Counted from the first letter of the stretch, positions 8,094 to 15,287 are shown. The stretch: 15,487 bases of DNA from Proteobacteria bacterium UBA4656 (GCA_002405525.1 DHLY01000039.1:5294-20780), one strand, 5' to 3'. Made by a program: numbers and translations. Notes: generated by a model not told the origin, from the sequence alone.

Positions 8094-8109
8094 CTTGATC
8101 CAGCGCAAG
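8094..8109 (-). promoter_or_regulatory. FNR/Anr-like binding site upstream of nitroreductase
   Basis: CTTGATCCAGCGCAAG contains TTGAT-N4-CGCAA, matching seven to eight of the ten informative positions of the FNR/Anr consensus TTGAT-N4-ATCAA. Its centre is about 62 bases upstream of the nitroreductase start. Placed at -41.5 it predicts initiation near 8060, with a weak -10 (CAAGAT on the minus strand, 8067-8072) at the right distance. Confidence 0.48.
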
Positions 8110-8138
8110 CGTCACGCCGCGCATGGGCAACGGAACCC

Positions 8139-9617
8139 TCAGTCCGCGCCGTCGGCATGCCGCCGGGCCGGCGGCAGTGCAGGCAGCCAGGCGGCGGCCT
8201 GCGGGTAGATCCGACGCAGCACCGCGCCCGCCAGCGCGCCCAGCTCGGTCGCCGCAACGGTTGCGCGCGGTGCATTCGTTCCCGCGCCTTCAGCCGGTGT
8301 CGCTTCGGCGTCCACCGCAGCCGCCCAGTGCGCTGGCGCGCCGATCTCCCGCCATGCGCCGCGGCCGCGTCCGAAGTGGGCAACGGCGAGGTAGCGCAGC
8401 ACCGCATCGCGGGACAGGCGCGCGAGCGCTTCCGCACTCCACGAGACCACCGGCGCCTCGCTGCCGCGCAGCTTGTTCACGCCGCGCACGATGCCTGCAC
8501 CGCCCAGCGCGCCGAGCACGCCGCCGACCAGCAGGCCGGCGCCGAACGACAGCCCGCCGGTGGCGAGGTCGGCCTTGAGGCCCAGCGCGGCACCGCCCAG
8601 CGCGCCTCCGATCACGCCGCCCCTGGCGGTGCTGATCGGCGCATCGAGCACCTGCAGGGTGGCGATCTCGTCGGCGATCCGCGCGGCGGCATCGCCCTCC
8701 AGCCCGTGCAGGGCGACGAGCCGGCGCAGCGCATCGGTCGCCGCGACGTCCAGACGCGCGGCGAGCCGCGCGCGCGCGCGGGATTCGGCGTCGTCGCCCG
8801 CGCCCGTGACGGCGCTGCGCACCCATTCGCGCAGGCGCGTCGACAGGCCCGGGTCGTCGACCGGCTCGCGGTCGGCGGCCGCCGCGGCGAGGAAATCCGC
8901 CAGCACCTGCATCGACGACGCGAAGGTGCGCTCGCGGCGCAAGCGCCAGGCCGCGTGCAGCGCCCTCATCGCGGGCTTCAGCGATGCATCCAACGCGTGC
9001 TCGACGGACCACCAGAGCGCCGATTCCTGCACCCAGCAGCGCGCGAAAGCGTCCAGCGGCAGCACGTCGCGAATGAAGTCGTGCGCGGCGAGCGCGGCGC
9101 GCCAGTGCGAGATCTCGGCGGCCTCGGCCTCGGGCGCGCGCGGCGCGCCCATCTGGTTCAACAGCACGATCACCGGTTTGCCGATCCAGCCCAGGATGCG
9201 CAACTCGGCATCGAGATAGCCCGTCCGTCCGGGCGGTTCGGCGGCGCTGGCGAGGTAGAGCACCACGTCGGCTTCCTCTCGCGCATTGCGCATCGCCTGC
9301 TGGCTGCACCAGAACGCGCGGTCGGCAAGACGGTCCCAGGTGTCGCGCAGGAAGCCGAGCACGGGCTGCGCCGACGCCTCCAGCCGCCGCGCCAGCCGCA
9401 CCGAGTCGCCGAAGCCGGGCGTGTCCCACAGCCACAATGCATGGCCTTCGGCGGCGATCAGTTCGTGGCCCTCGGCGGATTCGGTGACGTGCGCGGCGTC
9501 GCGCACCTCGCCGACGTCGGCGCCGAGCAGGGTGCGCGTCAGCGTGGTCTTGCCCACGTTGGTGTGGGCCAGCAGGCTGATCGAGATGCGGCGCGGGCTG
9601 GCGTCCATCGCAGTCAT
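8139..9617 (-). CDS. GTPase with DUF3482 domain
   Basis: A 492-residue P-loop GTPase fused to a C-terminal DUF3482 region. The G1 loop is A17-H-T-N-V-G22-K23-T24 (alanine replaces the usual first glycine), G3 is D65-T-P-G68-F-G-D-S, and the G4 position reads LLNQMG instead of NKxD, so base specificity may be relaxed. The middle part (about 200-330) is helical. Around residues 345-400 lies a long glycine-rich hydrophobic stretch (GGVIGGALGGAALG ... GAGLLVGGVLGALGGAGI) that looks like a glycine-zipper membrane insertion. The start ATG overlaps the TGA of the DUF2868 gene as ATGA, which fixes this start and implies translational coupling. DUF2868/DUF3482 neighbours occur in many proteobacteria, but I know of no established function. 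It may act as a membrane-associated GTPase partnered with the DUF2868 protein. Confidence 0.92.
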   Translation of the reverse strand: MTAMDASPRRISISLLAHTNVGKTTLTRTLLGADVGEVRDAAHVTESAEGHELIAAEGHALWLWDTPGFGDSVRLARRLEASAQPVLGFLRDTWDRLADRAFWCSQQAMRNAREEADVVLYLASAAEPPGRTGYLDAELRILGWIGKPVIVLLNQMGAPRAPEAEAAEISHWRAALAAHDFIRDVLPLDAFARCWVQESALWWSVEHALDASLKPAMRALHAAWRLRRERTFASSMQVLADFLAAAAADREPVDDPGLSTRLREWVRSAVTGAGDDAESRARARLAARLDVAATDALRRLVALHGLEGDAAARIADEIATLQVLDAPISTARGGVIGGALGGAALGLKADLATGGLSFGAGLLVGGVLGALGGAGIVRGVNKLRGSEAPVVSWSAEALARLSRDAVLRYLAVAHFGRGRGAWREIGAPAHWAAAVDAEATPAEGAGTNAPRATVAATELGALAGAVLRRIYPQAAAWLPALPPARRHADGAD

Positions 9618-10645
9618 CCGGCGCCGAGGTCGATGAAGCGCACGACGGCGCCGCGCGCGCCGGCGAAGGCGCGCCACGCCGCGCGGCGCTCGTCGAGGCG
9701 CGCGGGGTCGTGGGCGAAGCGCGCGGCGTAGCCGGACTCGTCGACCAGCAGCACCGGCGACGCGCCGCGCAGCCGATCGAGCAGCAGGCCGTGATGTTCG
9801 GCTTCCGGCGTGGCGGCCAGCGGCACCAGCACGTGCAGCCCCTCGCCCGGCGGCAGTGCCGCGTCGGCCTCCGCGCCGAACGGGATCATCGGCAGCAGGT
9901 CGAAGCCGGCGTCGAGCGCGCGCGCCAGTGCCGCGCGGTCCGCGTCGGGCAGGGCGTGCGGCAACACGCGTACGGCGGACACGGCGCCACGCGGCACCGC
10001 CGCAGGCGCAAGCGCCGGGGCCGGGCCGGCATCCATCCGCCGCGTCCGTTCCGCCGCCCGGGCCGCGAGCAGCGCACGCGGCAGCACCACGACCAGCGCC
10101 AGCGTCGCCGCGAACAGGTGGATCCAGTCGGCGGCCGGCCCCTGCGCGGCCTGCCCGGCCGCCAGCCGCAGGGCCGCGATGCCTTCGACATCGGGCAGCG
10201 CGATGCCGGTCAGCAGCGACGCCGGCGCGAGCACGGCGGCGAGCAGCGCGTGGACCTGCGCGGCGTCGAGGAAGGTGCTCTGCCAGCCCGCGCGGTAGTC
10301 GAACACGAGGCCGCGCGCGTAGAGGCCCAGGCACAGGCCCAGTGCCAGCGCCGCCGCTCCCGCATGCAGCAACCGCGCGACGTCGAGCGTCCGCCGCGCG
10401 CGCACCGCGTCGGCCGGCGCGCGGCGCAGCGCGCCGGCCGCGAGCAGCACGTACACCGCGAGGTTCCAGCCCAGCACCGCGAGGAAGGGCGGCGACAGCA
10501 GGTCGATGCGGTGCCCGGAGCCCGCCGCGTCCGCCAGCAGGCCGCCGACGAGCGCCAGCGCCAGCACCCCAAGCAGGGGCGCGGGGCCGCGCAGGCGGGC
10601 GCTTGGTGCGCGCTCTGGGGCGTGGCTGAGGCGATCGTGGTTCAC
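9614..10645 (-). CDS. DUF2868 integral membrane protein
   Basis: A membrane protein of about 343 residues with five likely transmembrane segments at roughly 22-40, 52-72, 92-112, 130-150 and 172-194. The signatures RIDLLSPPFLAVLGWNLAVY, FDYRAGWQSTFLDA and DWIHLFAATLALVVVLPR are typical of DUF2868. The C-terminal 130 residues form a soluble domain that should face the cytoplasm. The start is uncertain: I chose GTG at 10645 because the only upstream ATG (10780) would make the gene run through the riboswitch and its predicted promoter and adds a non-family arginine-rich leader; no clear ribosome binding site was found. Its stop overlaps the DUF3482 GTPase start. No function is established; co-occurrence argues that it anchors or regulates the GTPase at the inner membrane. 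Confidence 0.87.
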   Translation of the reverse strand: MNHDRLSHAPERAPSARLRGPAPLLGVLALALVGGLLADAAGSGHRIDLLSPPFLAVLGWNLAVYVLLAAGALRRAPADAVRARRTLDVARLLHAGAAALALGLCLGLYARGLVFDYRAGWQSTFLDAAQVHALLAAVLAPASLLTGIALPDVEGIAALRLAAGQAAQGPAADWIHLFAATLALVVVLPRALLAARAAERTRRMDAGPAPALAPAAVPRGAVSAVRVLPHALPDADRAALARALDAGFDLLPMIPFGAEADAALPPGEGLHVLVPLAATPEAEHHGLLLDRLRGASPVLLVDESGYAARFAHDPARLDERRAAWRAFAGARGAVVRFIDLGAG

Positions 10646-10676
10646 GCCGTCAGGATGCCACGGCCGCGGCAACGGC

Positions 10677-10705
10677 TTGCAGCCTCGGGCATGACTGCGT
10701 ACGCT
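10677..10705 (+). promoter_or_regulatory. Weak candidate promoter for the riboswitch transcript
   Basis: TTGCAG (10677-10682) and TACGCT (10700-10705) are spaced by 17 bases and each matches three of six consensus positions. Initiation would fall at about 10711-10712, exactly at the first base of the riboswitch P1 stem, which raises its plausibility despite the weak boxes. Confidence 0.33.
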
Positions 10706-10710
10706 CCACC

Positions 10711-10830
10711 GCACTTTCCTCCGGGGAGTAGCCCACCCGCGCGAGCGGGGCCACGCGTCAACACACTTGGCGGCAGCCATGGCGCGTAGTGCGGATCGAC
10801 CGGTCCGCAGGGCAAGACCGAAGGCAGTGC
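10711..10830 (+). ncRNA. yybP-ykoY manganese riboswitch aptamer
   Basis: All three conserved blocks of the yybP-ykoY (Mn2+) class are present in order: GGGGAGTAGC (10723-10732), GTCAACACAC (10757-10766) and GGCAAGACCGAAGG (10811-10824). The P1 stem closes the element: GCACT (10711-10715) pairs with AGTGC (10826-10830), and CCT (10718-10720) with AGG (10822-10824) across a small internal loop. A further stem, GCGGA (10791-10795) with TCCGC (10804-10808), fits the variable arm. The class senses Mn2+ and turns on manganese exporters, including UPF0016 and MntP genes. Here it lies 66 bases upstream of a TMEM165/GDT1-type exporter, the expected target. Confidence 0.94.
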
Positions 10831-10841
10831 ACGCGGTCCAT

Positions 10842-10891
10842 GCCGGGCCACGCGGGCGCTGTCTTCGCGTCCCGACGTGCCCGGCCCGGAG
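10842..10891 (+). promoter_or_regulatory. Putative riboswitch expression platform and ribosome binding site
   Basis: Between aptamer and start codon a long hairpin can form: GCCGGG (10842-10847), CACG (10849-10852) and CGGG (10853-10856) pair with CCCG (10871-10874), CGTG (10876-10879) and CCCGGC (10880-10885), with single-base bulges. It ends just before the GGAG ribosome binding site (10888-10891). A competing pairing, CCGGGCC (10843-10849) with GGCCCGG (10883-10889), would bury the first bases of that site. CGGTC (10834-10838) could also pair with aptamer bases GACCG (10816-10820). No T-run is present, so translational control is more likely than termination. Confidence 0.5.
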
Positions 10892-10896
10892 TTCCC

Positions 10897-11460
10897 ATGG
10901 AAGCCCTGCTCGTCTCCACCGGCCTCGTCGCCATCGCCGAGATCGGCGACAAGACCATGCTGCTCGCGATCGTGCTCGCCGCGCGCTGGCAGCGCCACTG
11001 GCCGATCATCGCCGGCATCCTGGTCGCCACCCTGCTCAACCACGCGCTCGCCAGCACCGTCGGCGTGATCGCCGCGCAGTACCTGCAAGGCCCGTGGATG
11101 CGGTGGGTGATCGGCCTCGCCTTCCTCGGCTTCGCCGCGTGGGCGCTGGTCCCCGATCAGTTCGAGGACGACGAGGCCCCGAAGGCGATCACCGGCGGCA
11201 GTGTGTTCCTCGCCACCGCGATCGCCTTCTTCCTGGTCGAGATGGGCGACAAGACCCAGGTCGCCACGGTGGCGCTGGCCGCGCAGTTCCAGAGCGTGGC
11301 GCTGGTCGCCGCCGGCACCACGCTGGGTATGATGATCGCCAATGTGCCGGCCGTCTTCCTCGGCGAGGCGATGGCCAGGCGCGTTCCCCTGCGCTACGTG
11401 CGCTGGGCGGCGGCGGCGCTGTTCGCGGCGACCGGGACGTGGGTGCTGGTCGCCGGATAA
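10897..11460 (+). CDS. TMEM165/GDT1 (UPF0016) family Mn2+/cation exporter
   Basis: A 187-residue inner-membrane transporter with about six transmembrane helices in two inverted halves. Each half carries the family signature E-x-G-D-K-T: residues 15-20 (EIGDKT) and 115-120 (EMGDKT), which form the cation site. A charged loop (DQFEDDEAPK, about 87-96) separates the halves. Bacterial members such as MneA of Vibrio cholerae export Mn2+, and the upstream yybP-ykoY riboswitch makes manganese efflux the likely role here: high Mn2+ should raise expression. The ATG at 10897 follows GGAG by five bases; the 36 codons open upstream belong to the riboswitch leader and are not family-like. Length is standard for the bacterial two-repeat form. 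Confidence 0.95.
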   Translation: MEALLVSTGLVAIAEIGDKTMLLAIVLAARWQRHWPIIAGILVATLLNHALASTVGVIAAQYLQGPWMRWVIGLAFLGFAAWALVPDQFEDDEAPKAITGGSVFLATAIAFFLVEMGDKTQVATVALAAQFQSVALVAAGTTLGMMIANVPAVFLGEAMARRVPLRYVRWAAAALFAATGTWVLVAG

Positions 11461-11647
11461 GCCCCGTCGTGGCGTTGAGAAACACCCTGCTGGCGCGCGG
11501 CACGGATGCCGCGCTCGCGGATCAGGGGCGTAAGCGATTGATTCGGCGGGAGCGAGTGCCGCCATGTGCCGGACTCGCGAGGGCGAGGCAGCGCAGGAGA
11601 GCATGATCTCGGCCGTTGGTCTCGGGCGCTTCTTTCGTGCATGCTGT

Positions 11648-11664
11648 CGGCATCCCCGATGCCG
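11648..11664. repeat. Perfect inverted repeat upstream of the hab-like gene
   Basis: CGGCATC-CCC-GATGCCG is a perfect 7-3-7 inverted repeat in the 253-base gap between the exporter and the hydroxylaminobenzene-mutase-like gene, about 50 bases before the latter's start. It has no trailing T-run. It may be an operator or a stem in the leader; nothing else recognisable was found in this gap. Confidence 0.3.
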
Positions 11665-11713
11665 CCGCGCAAAGCGGTCCACCAGCGCCCGGTTCTGTCG
11701 AATGTCGCCTGCC

Positions 11714-12136
11714 ATGTCGCCCCTGGAACGCACCCTCATCGCAGGCGGACTGCTGTTGTTCCTGATCGGACTGCTGCAAGGAACGGTGGTGCAGGTTTTC
11801 GCGAGCCCGCGGCTTGCGTTGTCGGCGCACATCGCCGCCGTGCAGAACGGGATCGTGCTGGTCGTGTTCGGGCTCGCGTTGCCGCGGCTTCGGCTTGCGC
11901 TTCGGCCGGGCCGGATCGCGGTCGCTGCCATGGTCGTGGGCATGTTCGCGATCTGGATGTCCTTCTCCATCGCTGCGATCGCGGGCTCGGCTTCGGCCTT
12001 CGCGTTCGCAGGCCAAGGGCCGATTGCCAGCCCGGCGGTGGACATGCTCGTTACCGCGGTCGTGTACTTCGGCTCGGCAGCTTCCGTGCTGGGCACGCTG
12101 CTGTTCCTGATTGGCGCGCTGAAACGGGGCGGATGA
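11714..12136 (+). CDS. Hydroxylaminobenzene mutase (HabA/HabB)-like membrane protein
   Basis: A 140-residue protein with four transmembrane helices (about 7-29, 38-58, 66-91 and 107-135). The motif RLALSAHIAAVQNGIVLVVFG closely follows the SAH-x3-V-x-NG pattern of HabA/HabB hydroxylaminobenzene mutases, which are about 135 residues long and rearrange hydroxylaminobenzene to 2-aminophenol. Many homologues occur in bacteria without nitrobenzene growth, so the physiological substrate is uncertain. Two ATGs compete, 11702 and 11714, neither with a clear ribosome binding site; I chose 11714 because MSPLERTLIAGG aligns best with family starts. The upstream open stretch is arginine- and cysteine-rich and not family-like. 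It converges on the decayed regulator remnant, whose stop is 22 bases away. Confidence 0.78.
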   Translation: MSPLERTLIAGGLLLFLIGLLQGTVVQVFASPRLALSAHIAAVQNGIVLVVFGLALPRLRLALRPGRIAVAAMVVGMFAIWMSFSIAAIAGSASAFAFAGQGPIASPAVDMLVTAVVYFGSAASVLGTLLFLIGALKRGG

Positions 12137-12158
12137 GGCGTCGGTCGAGAAACCGGGG

Positions 12159-12460
12159 TCAGCGCACCGTTTCGGCGACGCCGAGGTCGGCGGCCGCGCC
12201 CGCCCAATCGTAGAAGTAAGGGTGCCGGCATCGCCCAGCGCGCAGCGCAGTCTGCGCACCGCCTGTGCCAGTGAGTTCTCCGACACCGCACGCTGTGGCC
12301 AGACCGCGCGCAGCAGCTCGGCCTTGGCCACGACTTCGCCGGAACGGCGGGCCAGCGCCAGCAGCAGGTCGAGGCTGCTGCGCTCCAGCGGCACCGGGGC
12401 GGGCTCGCCGTCGCGCAACACGCGCTGCGTCGCCGGGTCGACGCGCTCCGCCAGGTCGGC
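12159..12460 (-). pseudogene. Remnant of winged-helix (OmpR/CadC-type) regulator
   Basis: Read on the minus strand, about 12224-12445 encodes most of a Trans_reg_C DNA-binding domain: RVDPATQRVLRDGEPAPV, then SLDLLLALARRSGEVVAKAELLRAVWP, then SENSLAQAVRRLRCALGDAG. The expected C-terminal wing (normally near IRTVPGRGYRF) is missing. At about 12222-12226 the coding frame changes, and a short tail, PYFYDWAGAAADLGVAETVR followed by TGA at 12159-12161, shows coding-like GC3 codon use and may be the old C-terminus. No start codon exists at the N-terminal side, where the sequence meets the FG-GAP remnant head to head. The simplest reading is a regulator with an internal deletion plus loss of its 5' end. 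A chimeric assembly would look the same. Confidence 0.65.
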
Positions 12461-14103
12461 CCGGCGGCCATCGACCTGCGCGGCAACCGATTGCCGGTCG
12501 CACGCGCGTTCGGCGAGGGCTTCGGCGGCGAAGGGCGGGTCTGGGTCTACGAGCGGACCGCGCCGGGCGCCGACTTTGCGCTCGCGGCGACGATCGCGCC
12601 GGACGCCGGACAGGACGGCGACCGTTCCGGCTACGGCCTGGCGCAGTCGGCCGACCGCATCTTCTTCGGCGCCTCGGGGCGCGACGAGACCACCGCCGAC
12701 CAGGGGGCGGTCTACGTGTTCGGTCGCGATGCCGGCAACGGGCTGCAGGAACAGAAGCTGCTGATGCCCGATCCCACGGTCGCCGACCGCTTCGGCTTCG
12801 GGCTCGACTTCGACGGCCAGGACCTGCTGGTCGGCGCGCGCCAGCACCGCCCCACGGGCGGCGCGGCGACCCGTCGTGGCGCGGTCTACGTCTACCGCCT
12901 GCAGGGTCCGGTCTGGACCCAGGTGCAGAAGCTGGAGCAGCCGGTCGGGGTGAACCAGGGCACCCAGTCCGGCTACGACGTGTCGGCGGTCAACGGCGGC
13001 GCGGCGACCACCGATCCGGGTGGTGGCGTGGCCGCGGTCTACCTCGCCACACGCGACGCGGGCGGCGTGTGGTCGTACGCCACGCTGTCGGCGTCGCGGG
13101 CCGGCACCGGGCTGCGGCCCGACTTCATGGGCAGCGTGCACCTCTCCGGCGACCTCGTCGCGGTGGCGGTGCTGGCGTCCAACGCGACGACCGTCGCCCC
13201 CGCGCCAACCCATGCCGCGGTCTGGTGCTTTTGCGGCGGCGCATGGACGGTCACGGCGCAACTGGCGCGACCCGACGGCAACGGCGGCGAAACCGCCGGC
13301 GTGCGCTTCGGCAACGGCTGTCTGCGGGTCGGTGCGCCGGGCGACAACGCGAGTGCGACCAATACGGCCCAGGGGTCGATCCTCGCCTACAGCCTCGTCG
13401 ATGGCGTCGCCGCGCCGCGCCAGCGCCTGTCGCACGGCAGCGCCAACCTGCCGGACTACCTCGGCCGCAGCACCGGCATCGACGGCGACCATGCGGTGGT
13501 CAGCGCGCCCGGCGCCGACACCCTCGGCGGCGCGAGAGAGGCGGGCGCGCTGCACTTCCTGCGCCGTGCCGTCGGGGGCGGCTGGCCCTTCGTGCAGTCG
13601 ATCGCCGGCACCGCGGACGGCGGGTTCCCGCTGCTGGCCGGGATCGCCGGCGACCCGGCCTACGTGTCCTACTCCAACGCGCTGGCCGCCGGGCTGGCGG
13701 CGCCGGTGGTGCGCTCCCTCTCACGCGCACGATCACCTCGCCGACGCCGACCGGTGGTTTCGGGGCCGGGTTCTTCGTCGGCGGCGCCGTGGCACTCGGC
13801 GACCCGTGGATCGGCGTGGATGGCGGCTTCGCGTTCTACTTCCTCGCCAGCGGTGCGCGGCTGCAGTCTCTGTTGCCGCCCGGCCTGACGGTCGAGAACG
13901 AATCGGTCGACAATTTCGACTTCGCCGGCGAGCGCGGCATCATCGGCGTGTCCAAGCAGAGCCGCGCGGGCGTCAACCATGCGGGCATGGTCTTCCTCGT
14001 CGAACCACAGTCGATGCGCGGCGCGTTGCCAACCTACGGCACCGTGCTGCCGCTGGCGCTGCCGCCGCCGGGCGGCGATGCGCTGTTCTTCGACGGCACG
14101 GAG
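12461..14103 (+). pseudogene. Decayed FG-GAP beta-propeller (integrin-alpha-like) secreted protein
   Basis: The frame from about 12461 reads AIDLRGNRLPVARAFGEGFGGEGRVWVYER and continues through repeated FG-GAP blades (SGYGLAQSADRIFFGASGRD, FGFGLDFDGQDLLVGARQ, GIDGDHAVVSAPGADTLGG). Such proteins normally have a signal peptide and several blades before this point; both are missing, so the 5' end is lost. Near 13711-13722 the coding frame shifts to another frame (LTRTITSPTPTGGFGAGFFVGGAVALGDP), which continues the propeller to about 14080. The end reads DALFFDGTE, close to the FxDGFE-type tail of secreted Lysobacterales proteins but with Thr for Phe and no stop, so the frame runs on into the cupin gene. 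Truncation, frameshift and lost stop together indicate a pseudogene. A sequencing error could explain the frameshift alone. Confidence 0.78.
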
Positions 14104-14199
14104 ACGGCGGCGTACAGAGCGTGGCGCGGCCTGCCGGCCCTGCGTGGCAGGGCTGGAAGCGGCTACCCTGTGCGCTTCGCCGTTGCCGCGCGCAGCCCG

Positions 14200-15228
14200 A
14201 TGATCGACTGGTCGCAATGCTCCCGCGTGCCCGAGCAGGGCCCGCTCGACGAAGCCGTTTTTCGCGCCGAGGTACTGCCGCTGGCCCGGCCCCGCGTGTT
14301 CCGCGGCGCGGTCGCGCACTGGCCGGCGGTGTCCGCCGCGCGCGAAGGCGATGCCGCGCTGTGTGCCTACCTGCGCGCGCAGGGCGGCGATGCGCAGGTG
14401 GAGGCGTTCTTCCTTGCGCCGGCGGCCGGCGGACGAGTGTTCTACGCCGACGATTCGCTGTCGCGCCTCAACTACGACCGCCGGTCCCTGCCGCTGGCGG
14501 AACTGCTGAGCCTGCTGTTCGAATACCGCGCGGCGGCGAAGCCGCCGGCCTTCTACGCCGGCGCGGTGCGCATGCCGCAGGTGATGCCGGGCTTCGTGCG
14601 CGACAACCCGCTGCCGTTTCCGTCGCCGTCGGCCGAACCGCTGGTGTCGCTGTGGATCGGCAACCGCACGCGGGTGGCGGCGCACTGGGACCTGCCGTCG
14701 AACCTGATCTGCGTGGTCGGCGGGCGGCGGCGCTACATCCTCTTTCCGCCGCAGCAGATCGGCAACCTGTACCCCGGTCCGCTGGAGTTCACGCCCGCCG
14801 GTCAGCCAGTGAGCCTGGTCGACTTCCACGCGCCCGACCTTGCGCGCTTCCCGCGCTTCGCCGAGGCCGCGCGTCACGCTCAGGTGGCAGAACTCGGTCC
14901 CGGCGACGCGCTCTACCTGCCGAGCCTTTGGTGGCACCACGCCGAATCGCTGGACGTCATCGGCGCAATGGTCAACGCCTGGTGGCGCGAAGCCCCCGCG
15001 CACGCGACCACGCCGAGCACCACCCTGCAGCATGCGCTTCTGACCCTGCGCGACCTGCCGCCGGACGAGCGCGCGGCGTGGCGCGCGTTGTTCGACCACT
15101 ACATCTTCGACGATCCACAGGCGGCGGTGTCGCACCTGCCGGAGGCCGCGCGCGGCATTCTTGGCGCGATGACGCCGGAGCAGGCCGCGCGCCTGCGCGC
15201 GCACATCGCGCGCTCGCTGCAGTGGTAG
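14200..15228 (+). CDS. FIH-like cupin_8 (JmjC-type) Fe(II)/2-oxoglutarate oxygenase family protein
   Basis: A 342-residue cupin-like protein. The iron triad is clear: H162-x-D164 in RVAAHWDLPSNL, and H246 in LPSLWWHHAESL, the latter almost identical to the WWHHIES motif of human FIH. Upstream motifs RPRVFRGAVAHWPAV and downstream strand YILFPPQQIGNLYPGPLE fit cupin_8. The C-terminus (about 270-342) is helical, as in FIH dimerisation regions. Members hydroxylate proteins or small molecules; in Lysobacterales they often sit near TonB receptors or tryptophan halogenases, but neither is present here. I chose ATG 14200; a GTG at 14170 has a better GGAAG but a non-family extension. The same frame is open upstream into the FG-GAP remnant, which I read as loss of that gene's stop and not a true fusion. 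Confidence 0.9.
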   Translation: MIDWSQCSRVPEQGPLDEAVFRAEVLPLARPRVFRGAVAHWPAVSAAREGDAALCAYLRAQGGDAQVEAFFLAPAAGGRVFYADDSLSRLNYDRRSLPLAELLSLLFEYRAAAKPPAFYAGAVRMPQVMPGFVRDNPLPFPSPSAEPLVSLWIGNRTRVAAHWDLPSNLICVVGGRRRYILFPPQQIGNLYPGPLEFTPAGQPVSLVDFHAPDLARFPRFAEAARHAQVAELGPGDALYLPSLWWHHAESLDVIGAMVNAWWREAPAHATTPSTTLQHALLTLRDLPPDERAAWRALFDHYIFDDPQAAVSHLPEAARGILGAMTPEQAARLRAHIARSLQW

Positions 15229-15281
15229 CGCGCGGCGCGCACGACGGCGCGGCGCCGCAGCGAGGGCCGCCGGCCGTGCGT

Positions 15282-15287
15282 GATAAT
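15282..15287 (+). promoter_or_regulatory. Candidate -10 box for maeB
   Basis: GATAAT matches five of six -10 consensus bases, 47 bases upstream of the maeB ATG, in the 106-base gap after the cupin gene. No -35 match was found at the usual distance. Confidence 0.38.

Noticed and set aside
6942..9731. A 900-codon plus-strand open frame over the nitroreductase and DUF3482 genes
   Set aside because: Arg/Gln/His-rich composition without motifs; the minus-strand genes have clear family signatures and start signals.
10646..10780. Extended N-terminus of the DUF2868 protein starting at the ATG near 10780
   Set aside because: It would overlap the riboswitch and its likely promoter, and the added residues are Arg/Trp-rich with no family similarity.
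10842..10885. Intrinsic terminator in the riboswitch expression platform
   Set aside because: The hairpin is strong, but no T-run follows; the sequence goes directly into the ribosome binding site.
11565..12213. Alternative plus-strand frame over the hab-like gene
   Set aside because: Arg-rich with no hydrophobic pattern or motif, whereas the chosen frame has four helices and the SAH...NG signature.
13723..15228. A true FG-GAP/cupin fusion protein
   Set aside because: The FG-GAP part is truncated and frameshifted upstream, its end looks like a damaged terminal tail, and the cupin has a family-like start at 14200. Kept as a finding, not annotated as one gene.
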